From the NCBI GenBank assembly GCA_900758075.1, contig CAAEQF010000077.1:1-7858 (forward strand): 7,858 bases of DNA, written 5' to 3'. The notes below the pieces were generated by a model. The model was not told where the DNA came from. It ran no database searches and saw only the letters and a list, made by a program, of their open reading frames with translations. Positions 1-6,625 of this stretch are shown here, piece by piece (the first letter of the stretch is position 1; every line of letters begins with the position of its first letter). Source of the stretch: Coriobacteriia bacterium. Its GTDB lineage: Bacteria > Actinomycetota > Coriobacteriia > Coriobacteriales > QAMH01. The position numbers and the translations under genes are program-made.

Positions 1-16
1 GAGAAGAAAGCGCGCG

Positions 17-2509
17 TTGGCAAAGCTCACTAACATAAACAATCCGCTTGGCAATCATTCTGGGACGCCACAGAAGAAGGTTCATAAACGCTCCGCGAGA
101 AGTGCGGGCGTCAGCCCGAAAAAACCCGTTCAGCAAAAGGCGCAGCCCACGGTCAAGAAGGTTCATTCAAGCTCGAAGCCATCCTCTGCTCATCCCTCGT
201 CGTCCAAGCGCGGCAACGCCCGCGCGGCAACCGCTATTCGCAAGCCGGCTGAGCGTTCTCGTGCCACGGGAAAGCCGGCTCCTTCGAAATCCGTGCGCAT
301 TGCCGCAAAGCAGCCGGGCCCGGCATCTGCCGCCACGCCGCAGCGCAAACTTCCCACCGGCAAGACATCCTCGCTTCTCCAGACTTCGGCCCGCATCTCA
401 CGTGGGCCAGTCGGCAAGGGCGCTGCCGCGGCGGGGCCCAGGCCCCGCACGGAATCGACGGGGCGTGCCTTCGGCGGTTTCTTCGTCAAGCACCTCAAGG
501 TCATGCTCCCGATAACGCTCGTCATCGTCTTTTTCCTCTGCTTCGGCGTGGTCGACCTGTTCGGCTCGTGGGGCAAGATCCATAAAGGCGTGAGCGTCGA
601 GGGCGTTGACGTCGGCGGCCTCACCATCGACGAGGCGTCGAACAAGCTCAACGAGCAGTTGTCTCCCGTCGTGCAGTCGATGAGCATCACCGTCTACAAG
701 AACTCGGACATCGCGAGCAAAGACGGCGTCGACCTCGATGCTGCAGGAAACGCCGGCGCTCCCAATGTGGCGTACGCAGACGAAAAAAAGCACGATAACA
801 TCGCCCCCGCCTCTGATATCGACGGCGACGGCTCTGCTGACAAGTGGAACGTCAACGCGAACACGATTGGCGCCTACGTCGACGGCAATGCACTCGCCAC
901 GCAGGCGTTTGCCTACGGACGCGAGGGCAATTTCGTGGCCGACCGTTTCGTTTCCTATTTCTCGCCGAAGAACTACAAGGCCACCATCTCGTACAACCAG
1001 GAGTTCTTCAACAGCCTCGTGAGCGAGATCAACGATGCGGCAGGCACTGCCATCGTCAACAGCACCTTTGCCATCGACGACGGCAAGGTCTCGCTCGTTT
1101 CCGGCAAGGACGGCTACCTCGTCGACGAGACCCCATTCGTGACCAACATCTCGCGGGCCGCGTTCAACACGGGTGCCCCGTACTGCGAAGTACCCATGCA
1201 CACGGTGGGCCGCAGCATCTCAGATGAGACGGCGCAAAAGGTCGTCGACCAGGTTTCCGCCGCAATCAAGGATGACGTGACGGTCACGTACCAGTCTGAT
1301 TCCTGGACGCTCGATTCTGCAGCGCTCGGCAAGCTCGTCGGGCAGACGGTGCTTCAGCCTGGCCAGATCATCGAGTTCTCCACGGGCAAGCAAAGCGTCG
1401 TCCAGGGCAATGCGGGTGACTCCAAATTCGACATGTCCACCGGCACGGATCCCTCCGGCTATGTGCTGCAGGCCTACATCGACCAGGGCGCGTTCGACAA
1501 GTACCTCGTGAGCGTGCTGGGCGACAAGGCGCGCGGGGGTGCGGTGAGCGCCTCGTTCGACACCTCTGACGGCGAGACGGTCAAAGTCATCCCAAGCGTC
1601 GAGGGCAATGGGCCCGATCGCGCCACGGCCGAGATTTCTCTGCAAAACATCGTCTTCGGCAACGGCAAGCCCATCGTCGCCTCCAAAGACGGTAACGGCA
1701 AGACTGTCACGAAGGAAGCTTCGAGCGTCTCGCGCACCATCGAGCTGCAGGACACCGTCATCGAGCCTGACCTTACGACCGACGAAGCCAACGCCATGGG
1801 TATCACCGAGCGTCTTGCCACCTGGTCCATCCCCCTGTCGGGTACCACGGCTCGTATCAACAACATCCGCCTGCTGTGCAAGATGATTAACAACTCGCTC
1901 GTAGCACCAGGTGATGTGTGGTCGTTCAACCAGACCACAGGGGAGCGTACCGAGGAGAAGGGCTTCGACAAGGCCGCCGTCATCGTCGACGGCAAGCACG
2001 AAGACCAGCTCGGCGGCGGCGTGTGCCAGGTTGCCACCTGCATCTACAACGCGGCGTGCTTCTCCGGCCTCGGTATAGAGAATCGCGTCAACCACGACTT
2101 CTACATCCCCGCCTACGACGACGAGGGGTTTGCCGACGCTACGGTCTCGTGGGAGTCCCCTGACTTCGCGTTCAAGAACGACATGAGCACCTACGTTCTC
2201 ATGACCGCGACGGCCTCGGGTGACAATGTCGTCGTCTCGATGTGGGGCACGAAGGACGGTCGTCAGGTCAAGTGCGAGCGCGGCGCGTGGCAGCCTGGCG
2301 ACAAGTACGTGAAGGTCACCGAGAACACGACCGACCTTCCTGCCGGCACGACCAAGATCACGCAGACCGGCCAAGACGGGCGCAAGATCGACATCCACTA
2401 CTACGTAACGAGCGCGAGTGGCGAAGTGCTGCACGACGTGACGTTCCACTCGATCTACTCGGCTCAGAACGAGATCACGTCCGTGGGCACGGGTCCGGCA
2501 GCCGGCTGA
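17..2509 (+). CDS. VanW-family membrane-anchored surface protein with PG_binding_4 repeats and G5-like tail
   Basis: Protein of 830 residues. Residues 1-157 are a low-complexity tail rich in K, R, S, P and A, probably cytoplasmic. Residues about 159-181 (PITLVIVFFLCFGVV core) form one membrane helix, placing the rest outside the cell. Residues about 195-395 and 415-545 look like two PG_binding_4 (putative peptidoglycan-binding) domains. The VanW domain spans about 600-745, with the family motif GGGVCQVATCIYNAA at 666-680. Residues about 765-826 resemble a G5-like end (GQDGRK ... VTF.S.Y ... VGTG). VanW proteins occur in some vancomycin-resistance clusters, but their biochemical role is not established and this gene has no resistance neighbours. 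The first carboxypeptidase-like or ligase resistance genes are absent here. An insertion at 228-276 carries a DxDxDGxxD loop. The TTG start has a purine-rich stretch (gagaagaaag) about 6 nt upstream. The frame is also open to the window edge and encodes basic residues there, so the true start could lie further upstream. The family call is firm; the start and function are not. Confidence 0.9.
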   Translation: MAKLTNINNPLGNHSGTPQKKVHKRSARSAGVSPKKPVQQKAQPTVKKVHSSSKPSSAHPSSSKRGNARAATAIRKPAERSRATGKPAPSKSVRIAAKQPGPASAATPQRKLPTGKTSSLLQTSARISRGPVGKGAAAAGPRPRTESTGRAFGGFFVKHLKVMLPITLVIVFFLCFGVVDLFGSWGKIHKGVSVEGVDVGGLTIDEASNKLNEQLSPVVQSMSITVYKNSDIASKDGVDLDAAGNAGAPNVAYADEKKHDNIAPASDIDGDGSADKWNVNANTIGAYVDGNALATQAFAYGREGNFVADRFVSYFSPKNYKATISYNQEFFNSLVSEINDAAGTAIVNSTFAIDDGKVSLVSGKDGYLVDETPFVTNISRAAFNTGAPYCEVPMHTVGRSISDETAQKVVDQVSAAIKDDVTVTYQSDSWTLDSAALGKLVGQTVLQPGQIIEFSTGKQSVVQGNAGDSKFDMSTGTDPSGYVLQAYIDQGAFDKYLVSVLGDKARGGAVSASFDTSDGETVKVIPSVEGNGPDRATAEISLQNIVFGNGKPIVASKDGNGKTVTKEASSVSRTIELQDTVIEPDLTTDEANAMGITERLATWSIPLSGTTARINNIRLLCKMINNSLVAPGDVWSFNQTTGERTEEKGFDKAAVIVDGKHEDQLGGGVCQVATCIYNAACFSGLGIENRVNHDFYIPAYDDEGFADATVSWESPDFAFKNDMSTYVLMTATASGDNVVVSMWGTKDGRQVKCERGAWQPGDKYVKVTENTTDLPAGTTKITQTGQDGRKIDIHYYVTSASGEVLHDVTFHSIYSAQNEITSVGTGPAAG

Positions 2510-2517
2510 CGTAGCTC

Positions 2518-2540
2518 GCGCGGAAAATCCGTGCTTTTAT
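2518..2540 (+). terminator. Intrinsic terminator after the VanW gene
   Basis: GCGCGGA (2518-2524) pairs with TCCGTGC (2528-2534) across an AAA loop, with one G-T wobble, giving a 7-bp GC-rich stem. It is followed directly by TTTTAT. It begins 8 bases after the VanW stop codon. The T-tract is short, so termination may be partial. Confidence 0.6.
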
Positions 2541-2542
2541 CC

Positions 2543-2567
2543 TGCCGGGAGATTGCCTAGCCCGGCA
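2543..2567. repeat. Inverted repeat in the VanW-paaK intergenic region
   Basis: TGCCGGG (2543-2549) is perfectly complementary to CCCGGCA (2561-2567), with an 11-base spacer. No T-tract follows on either strand, so it does not look like an intrinsic terminator. It could be an operator for a dimeric regulator of the downstream operon, or an RNA hairpin. It lies upstream of the candidate paaK promoter. Confidence 0.4.
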
Positions 2568-2594
2568 AGGAATGTCAATATTTCCAATTACACG

Positions 2595-2622
2595 TTGCCG
2601 CATGGCGCGTTATCACTATAAG
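2595..2622 (+). promoter_or_regulatory. Candidate sigma70-type promoter for paaK-ACT
   Basis: TTGCCG (2595-2600), a 16-base spacer and TATAAG (2617-2622) match the -35/-10 consensus at 4/6 and 5/6 positions. The predicted transcription start (about 2629) would fall on the Shine-Dalgarno sequence and leave a leader of only about 11 nt, which argues for caution. A weaker alternative is TTGCCT (2553-2558), 17 bases, CAATAT (2576-2581), which would give a more usual leader length. Confidence 0.35.
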
Positions 2623-2627
2623 TTTTC

Positions 2628-2635
2628 AAGGTGGG
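2628..2635 (+). promoter_or_regulatory. Ribosome binding site fixing the paaK start at 2640
   Basis: AAGGTGGG lies just upstream of the ATG at 2640. The alternative in-frame GTG at 2631 is inside this Shine-Dalgarno sequence and has no site of its own, so the ATG is preferred. Confidence 0.65.
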
Positions 2636-2639
2636 AAAT

Positions 2640-3941
2640 ATGGCGTACCAAGACGAGATCACGCACATGGACCATGGCGAGCTCGAGGCGCTCCAACTGT
2701 ACCGGCTCAAGAGGACGCTGCGAGAGTGCTACGAGAGGATTCCGTTCTACAGGAAGTCCTTCGACGACGCTGGCTTCGATCCGAGTTCCGTGAAGACCCT
2801 CGACGACATCAGGAGGGCGCCGTTCACGCTCAAGCAGGACATGCGCGATGCCTATCCCTACGACCTTTTCGCCACGCCGCTCGACCAGGTCAAGGAAATT
2901 CACATGTCCAGCGGCACGACCGGCATTGCCACGGTGAGCGGATATACCGATCACGACCTCAAGATCTGGGGCGATTGCTTTGCGCGCGGCATCGGCTACG
3001 CCGGTGGCGATGAGGGCGACGTCGTCCATATCTGCTATGGCTATGGCCTGTTCACGGGAGGGCTCGGCGCGCACTACGGAGGACTCGCCTCTGGCACGAC
3101 CATTATCCCGATGTCAGCCGGCAACACCAAGCGACAGATCAACATCCTGCGCACCATGGGGTCTTCCATCATCTGCTGCACCCCGAGCTATGCCATGCAC
3201 ATCGCCGACACCGCGATCGAGATGGGGCTTGACCCGAAGAAGGACTTCCCAAACCTCAAGGCGGGCATCAACGGGGCCGAGGCCTTCTCCGACCAGTTCC
3301 GCGAGAACCTCGAGAACAAGCTCGGCATCAAGGTCTACGACATCTACGGCCTCACCGAAGTCATGGGGCCGGGCGTCGCCATCGAGTGCGCCGAGCAAAA
3401 CGGTCTCCATATAGCCGAGGACCACTTCTACGCAGAGATCCTCGACCCCAAAACGCACGAGCCGGTTCCGGATGGGGAGTGGGGAGAGCTCGTCCTCACG
3501 ACCCTCGACAAGGAGGCGTCTCCTGTCGTCCGCTACCGCACGCGTGACATCACGCGCATCATCCCCGGCCAGTGCGCCTGCGGCCGCACGCATCGACGTA
3601 TCGATCGCCTGCACGGGCGAACCGACGATATGATGATCATCCGCGGCGTCAACGTCTTCCCGAGCCAGATTGAAGACATCTGCGCCGGCTTCGACGAGAT
3701 TGCCGACTGGTACCAGATCGAGCTCACGCGTGAGCGTGGCCTGGACGTTGCCATCATGAAGGTCGAGATCAATCCCGGGTTCCCGATCGACGAGGTCCGC
3801 AGGATTGAAGACCTCCAGCATCGTCTCAAGCGCGCGCTCAAGGCAGAGCTCAACATCAACATCAACATCAAGATCGTCGAACCGCACACCATCGAGCGTT
3901 CCACCGGCAAGGCGGTTCGCATCGTCGACCTGCGCGAATAG
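2640..3941 (+). CDS. paaK: Phenylacetate-CoA ligase (AMP-forming)
   Basis: Protein of 433 residues, the usual length for this branch of the adenylate-forming family. It is predicted to activate phenylacetate or a related arylacetate with ATP and CoA, via an acyl-AMP, in the cytoplasm. Visible landmarks are the Ser/Gly/Thr-rich phosphate-binding loop SSGTTG (90-95) followed by GYT, GAEAFS (212-217), YDIYGLTE (233-240), YRTRDITRII (299-308) and GRTDDMMIIRGVNVFPSQIE (326-345). The C-terminal STGKAVRIVD (421-430) contains K424, the expected adenylation-step lysine. A Cys pair (QCACG, 311-315) precedes the hinge, as in many anaerobe homologues. There is no ring-oxidation (paaABC) gene nearby. The partner is the ACT gene 11 bp downstream, an arrangement known in anaerobes where arylacetates come from aromatic amino acids via arylpyruvates. 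Substrate preference (phenylacetate, hydroxyphenylacetate or indoleacetate) cannot be read from the sequence. Confidence 0.92.
   Translation: MAYQDEITHMDHGELEALQLYRLKRTLRECYERIPFYRKSFDDAGFDPSSVKTLDDIRRAPFTLKQDMRDAYPYDLFATPLDQVKEIHMSSGTTGIATVSGYTDHDLKIWGDCFARGIGYAGGDEGDVVHICYGYGLFTGGLGAHYGGLASGTTIIPMSAGNTKRQINILRTMGSSIICCTPSYAMHIADTAIEMGLDPKKDFPNLKAGINGAEAFSDQFRENLENKLGIKVYDIYGLTEVMGPGVAIECAEQNGLHIAEDHFYAEILDPKTHEPVPDGEWGELVLTTLDKEASPVVRYRTRDITRIIPGQCACGRTHRRIDRLHGRTDDMMIIRGVNVFPSQIEDICAGFDEIADWYQIELTRERGLDVAIMKVEINPGFPIDEVRRIEDLQHRLKRALKAELNININIKIVEPHTIERSTGKAVRIVDLRE
3852..3869 (+). repeat. Three-copy AACATC hexamer inside paaK
   Basis: AACATC occurs three times in tandem and is followed by the variant AAGATC. 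It encodes the alternating N-I-N-I-N-I-K-I strand at residues 405-412, just before the C-terminal lysine motif. Gain or loss of a unit would keep the reading frame. Confidence 0.7.
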
Positions 3942-3945
3942 GAGG
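3940..3945 (+). promoter_or_regulatory. Strong Shine-Dalgarno overlapping the paaK stop codon
   Basis: AGGAGG overlaps the last two bases of the paaK TAG (3939-3941) and sits 7 nt before the ACT gene ATG at 3953. This layout supports co-transcription and translational coupling of the two genes. Confidence 0.8.
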
Positions 3946-3952
3946 CTGCACC

Positions 3953-4378
3953 ATGATCGACCAGCTTACGGTTTTTCTCGAGAACACGCCCGGCAGGCTC
4001 ACGGCGCTGTGCAAGGCGCTGGGGGACGCCTCCATCAACATGTCGGCGCTGACGCTTGCCGACACGACCGATTACGGCATCGTCCGCATCATCTGCAACG
4101 ATCCTGTCGATGCGGCAAGGGTTTTGCAGGCAGAGGGCTTTCGCGCCACGACGACGAAGATCGTCGCCGTCGAGGTGCCGGACGAGCCGGGTGGCCTTGC
4201 GAAGATGCTGCACACGCTCGACGAAGCCGAGCTCAACATCGAATACAGCTATTGCTTCCTCGACGGCACGACGGGCAACGCCACGGTTGCCCTGAAAACC
4301 GACGAGAAGGCGATGGAGATTCTCGAGGCGGCAGGGTACCGCGTCATTCACCCGACCGACCTCTACAAGACGAAGTAG
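3953..4378 (+). CDS. Tandem ACT-domain protein, partner of phenylacetate-CoA ligase
   Basis: Protein of 141 residues made of two ACT domains and little else. Domain 1 covers about 2-66 (ENTPGRLTALCKALGDASIN, then a DYGIVRII strand). Domain 2 covers about 70-133 (VPDEPGGLAKMLHTLDEAEL, then NIEYSYCF). The PGxL turn followed by a helix is the usual ligand-binding edge of ACT domains, which typically sense amino acids at dimer interfaces. There is no catalytic domain, so a sensory or regulatory role is inferred. Its tight coupling to the ligase suggests it senses an aromatic amino acid or related ligand and tunes ligase activity or flux, but this is not shown by the sequence. ATG start with an AGGAGG site 7 nt upstream. 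The next gene begins 74 bp downstream. Confidence 0.92.
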   Translation: MIDQLTVFLENTPGRLTALCKALGDASINMSALTLADTTDYGIVRIICNDPVDAARVLQAEGFRATTTKIVAVEVPDEPGGLAKMLHTLDEAELNIEYSYCFLDGTTGNATVALKTDEKAMEILEAAGYRVIHPTDLYKTK

Positions 4379-4443
4379 GCACCACCATTTACGCTCAGTC
4401 ACAACCTACCGCACTAGACTCACCTGCCGGCGCGAGCACTCCT

Positions 4444-4451
4444 AGAGGTGG
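4444..4451 (+). promoter_or_regulatory. Ribosome binding site for a TTG start of the carboxypeptidase
   Basis: AGAGGTGG lies immediately before the TTG at 4453; from its AGAGG core the spacing is 4 nt, which is short. It is the only good site near the signal-peptide-encoding sequence and so decides the start. Its AGGTG part is complementary to CACCT at 4421-4425. A weak -10-like TAGACT (4415-4420) lies upstream without a clear -35 box. Confidence 0.5.
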
Positions 4452-4452
4452 C

Positions 4453-5805
4453 TTGCGCCGCCGCGTGCTTCTCGCATGCCGCGCGCTTCTCGTGTGCGCC
4501 TTGGCCGCAGCGCTTGCGGGCATTGCTCCGACAAGTGCGTTGGCCTCTATCAACGGCGACGATTACGTCGGCCTCACGGCAGTCAACGACCGTGGCCTCA
4601 ACATCACCGAGGCCCCTGCCATCGACGCCAAGTACGGGATTCTCTGCGACGCCGAGGGCAATGTCTTGTGGTCGCGTTCGGCCGATACCCACTCTGCCAT
4701 GGCCTCGCTCACCAAGACGATGACCGCCATCGTCGCGCTCGAGAACGCCGACCTCGATGACGTCTTCACGGTTTCCAAGAAGGCTGCCAGCATCGGCGAG
4801 TCGACGACGGGCCTCAAGGAGGGAATGCAAGTTCCGCTCGAGACGCTGCTCAACGGCATGCTCGTGCACTCCGGCAATGACTGCGCCATCACCATCGCCG
4901 AAGGCATCGGCGGCGACACCGACACCTTCGTCGGCATGATGAACCAAAAGGCCGCCGATATGGGCCTCAAGAACACCCATTTCGAGGACCCCGAGGGACT
5001 CGACTCGGCCAACCACTACTCGTCTGCCGCCGACATCAGCGTCATCGTGCGCTACGGCATGTGCAACGACACGTTCCGCTCCATCGTCTCGCAGTCCGAG
5101 GTCACGCTCGACCTCGATGGCGAGCAGAAAACCTTCATGTCGACAAACGCCCTTCTCGGCGTCTGGGATGACTGCATCGGCATCAAGACGGGGTTTACCA
5201 ACCACGCAGGCGAGTGCCTCGCGGCTGCTGCCAGCAAAGACGGCGTGGAGCTCTATGCCGTCGTCTTGGGCTCGAGCGATGAATCGCAGCGCTTCATCGA
5301 CGCCTACAAGCTGCTCGACTGGGGCTATGCGCACTATCGCAACTACACGCTGGCGACTTCCGACCAGGTGCTCGTAGATGCTCCGATGAGCGGGTACCTC
5401 AACCGCACGGTCAAGGCGGGCGTTGCCGACGATGTAAACGCGATGGTCCTCGACTTCGACGGGGACATCTCGGTGGACGTGCGCCTCGTGGACATCAGCG
5501 ACGGCGTCTCGGCCGGCCAGAAAGTCGGTACGATTACCTGGCGCCAAGGCGAGAAGGTCATCGCCTCGGCTCCGCTCGTCGCCAAGGAGAATGTGGGCGC
5601 CCCCATGCCGTGGACCTCGGTCTGGACGGCTACCGTGCGTCTCATCGGCCTGGCGACGGGCGACAAGTGCATCGCGGAGAGCGTCCTTTACGCCCAGACG
5701 ACTGCAGTCGAGAAGGCGGCGGGCTCGTACGGGCAGTCGATTGACAGCACCCTCGAAAAGCAGATCAGGGCATACGTCGCCGCCTACAATGCATCCGTTG
5801 CATAG
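4453..5805 (+). CDS. dacA: Secreted D-alanyl-D-alanine carboxypeptidase (S11 penicillin-binding protein)
   Basis: Protein of 450 residues from the TTG at 4453, the first start that yields a clean signal peptide: MRRR, a hydrophobic Ala/Leu core, and likely cleavage at SALA/S (31/32). The mature enzyme removes the terminal D-Ala from peptidoglycan pentapeptides outside the membrane, limiting cross-linking. All three active-site motifs are present: SLTK with nucleophile S85 and K88, SGN (140-142) and KTG (245-247). The catalytic domain covers about 45-285. Residues about 300-375 fit the C-terminal beta domain of PBP5-type enzymes. A hydrophobic segment at about 387-402 (WTSVWTATVRLIGLA) could associate with the membrane, but the protein continues about 50 residues beyond it and shows no standard C-terminal anchor. 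The reading frame is also open upstream through the two preceding genes, but that part is a shadow. The GcvT-like gene follows after 20 bp. Alternative start: GTG at 4465, which would leave a shorter, less basic N-region. Confidence 0.92.
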   Translation: MRRRVLLACRALLVCALAAALAGIAPTSALASINGDDYVGLTAVNDRGLNITEAPAIDAKYGILCDAEGNVLWSRSADTHSAMASLTKTMTAIVALENADLDDVFTVSKKAASIGESTTGLKEGMQVPLETLLNGMLVHSGNDCAITIAEGIGGDTDTFVGMMNQKAADMGLKNTHFEDPEGLDSANHYSSAADISVIVRYGMCNDTFRSIVSQSEVTLDLDGEQKTFMSTNALLGVWDDCIGIKTGFTNHAGECLAAAASKDGVELYAVVLGSSDESQRFIDAYKLLDWGYAHYRNYTLATSDQVLVDAPMSGYLNRTVKAGVADDVNAMVLDFDGDISVDVRLVDISDGVSAGQKVGTITWRQGEKVIASAPLVAKENVGAPMPWTSVWTATVRLIGLATGDKCIAESVLYAQTTAVEKAAGSYGQSIDSTLEKQIRAYVAAYNASVA

Positions 5806-5828
5806 ACTTTTGGAGATGATAGTCTGTG
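5801..5828 (+). promoter_or_regulatory. Stop/start hairpin linking dacA to the GcvT-like gene
   Basis: CATAGACT (5801-5808) pairs with AGTCTGTG (5821-5828) as an 8-bp stem with one T-G wobble and a 12-nt loop. The left arm contains the dacA TAG stop (5803-5805). The right arm contains the GTG start (5826-5828) of the next gene, and the loop holds its Shine-Dalgarno GGAG (5812-5815). A ribosome finishing dacA would open the stem, so translational coupling is a reasonable inference. Confidence 0.45.
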
Positions 5829-6533
5829 GATAGCGTCATCGAAGGCTCGTATGTCTGCGACCTGAGCGGTTGCGGCGTGCTCAGAATCGCGGGGGCAGGT
5901 GCCGCGCGCTTTGTCTCGACGATGTTCTCCGGCGCTCTCAAGCCGCTGGAATCCCTTGGCGGCTTTTCTCAGGGGCTGGTCCTCACGGGGCAGGGCGAGG
6001 TCATTGACCTTGTCAACGTGATGCGCACCGGCGATGACGAGTATCTCATGATGACGAGTGCCGATAACCGGCAAGAGACGTTCGAGTGGCTTTCTGCCCA
6101 TTCGGAGCTCACCGACGATGACGGGGCGGTCTTCGGCGACGTCTCGCTTGAAGACGACAGCGAGAAGATGGCAGTGCTGCTCATGTTCGGCTCGACCGTC
6201 TCGCGCAACCTCGAGCAGCTGGAACAGGCCGCTGGCGGCACGCTCCCCGCGCTCGTCCATTCCTTCGACGCTGCCTGCTACGGGGTTCCGGCGGCTCCTG
6301 CCTACCTGCTGTTCGCCCCGCGCGCTTTTGCCGCGCAGATGGGCGAGTTCCTGCTGCAGGATCCCGAGCTCAACGTCGAGTACCCCGAAGAACTCGAGCG
6401 TCGCCTCGACGAGGCGGGGCAGTACTGCGCCGCGCTTCACGACGCTGCCTATGCAAATCCGCTCGAATGCGGGCTGGGGGCCTACCTGCGGCCGGAAGGA
6501 GACTTTGTGGGAGCGAGCGCCCTCGCCAGATAG
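5826..6533 (+). CDS. Short GcvT-like (aminomethyltransferase-fold) protein lacking the C-terminal domain
   Basis: Protein of 235 residues. The start is fixed within narrow limits because an in-frame TAG lies at 5820-5822. Residues 11-30 (CDLSGCGVLRIAGAGAARFV) match the beginning of GcvT-type folate-binding domains. GEVIDLVNVMR (57-67) matches the GG-x-xDD segment, SADNRQETFEWL (78-89) matches the N-A-x-N region, and NPLECGLGAYL (211-221) followed by GDFVGASAL (225-233) matches the P-L-E-x-G-L ... DFIG-x-x-AL motif. True T-proteins are about 360-400 residues and continue with a beta-barrel domain; here the protein stops right after the last motif. The conserved Asp pair of T-proteins is reduced to a single Asp (VID-L), so glycine-cleavage activity is doubtful. 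No YgfZ KGCYxGQ-type motif is visible. There are no glycine-cleavage genes nearby. A folate-binding or C1-related role is inferred from the fold only. It is probably co-transcribed with dacA. Confidence 0.75.
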   Translation: MDSVIEGSYVCDLSGCGVLRIAGAGAARFVSTMFSGALKPLESLGGFSQGLVLTGQGEVIDLVNVMRTGDDEYLMMTSADNRQETFEWLSAHSELTDDDGAVFGDVSLEDDSEKMAVLLMFGSTVSRNLEQLEQAAGGTLPALVHSFDAACYGVPAAPAYLLFAPRAFAAQMGEFLLQDPELNVEYPEELERRLDEAGQYCAALHDAAYANPLECGLGAYLRPEGDFVGASALAR

Positions 6534-6540
6534 GGGGCGT

Positions 6541-6563
6541 TCAGCGGCGCAGAGGCACGCTGA
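6541..6563 (+). repeat. Weak inverted repeat after the GcvT-like gene
   Basis: TCAGCG (6541-6546) is complementary to CGCTGA (6558-6563) with an 11-base spacer. No T-run follows, so it is at best a weak or Rho-assisted terminator at the end of the dacA unit. Confidence 0.25.
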
Positions 6564-6625
6564 CAACGAGTTTCCTGAAATTGCCACAAACCCCCTGTCC
6601 GTGTATCCGTATTGTCATATGCGGG

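Noticed and set aside
1220..2449. Long antisense open frame (409 codons) opposite the VanW gene
   Set aside because: It is a shadow of high-GC codon bias: low-complexity V/D/R/A-rich translation, no recognisable domain, and it lies fully opposite a well-supported gene.
17..2509. VanW gene as evidence of a vancomycin-resistance cluster
   Set aside because: No vanA/B-type ligase, vanH, vanX or vanRS genes are nearby. VanW-domain proteins with PG_binding_4 and G5-like parts are common in genomes without resistance.
2631..2639. GTG at 2631 as the paaK start
   Set aside because: The codon lies inside the Shine-Dalgarno sequence of the ATG at 2640 and adds only three residues.
3805..4452. Upstream in-frame extension of dacA through the paaK end and the ACT gene
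   Set aside because: The translation there is R/S/T-rich with no homology, overlaps two strongly supported genes, and would bury the signal peptide inside the protein.
4420..5547. Long antisense open frame (375 codons) opposite dacA
   Set aside because: It has the same V/D/R/A-rich shadow composition and no family features, while the opposite strand has all three S11 active-site motifs.
6581..6609. TTGCCA-17 nt-TATCCG as a promoter for the FHA gene
   Set aside because: The -10 match is only 3/6 and its distance to the start is less favourable than the extended -10 at 6626-6634.
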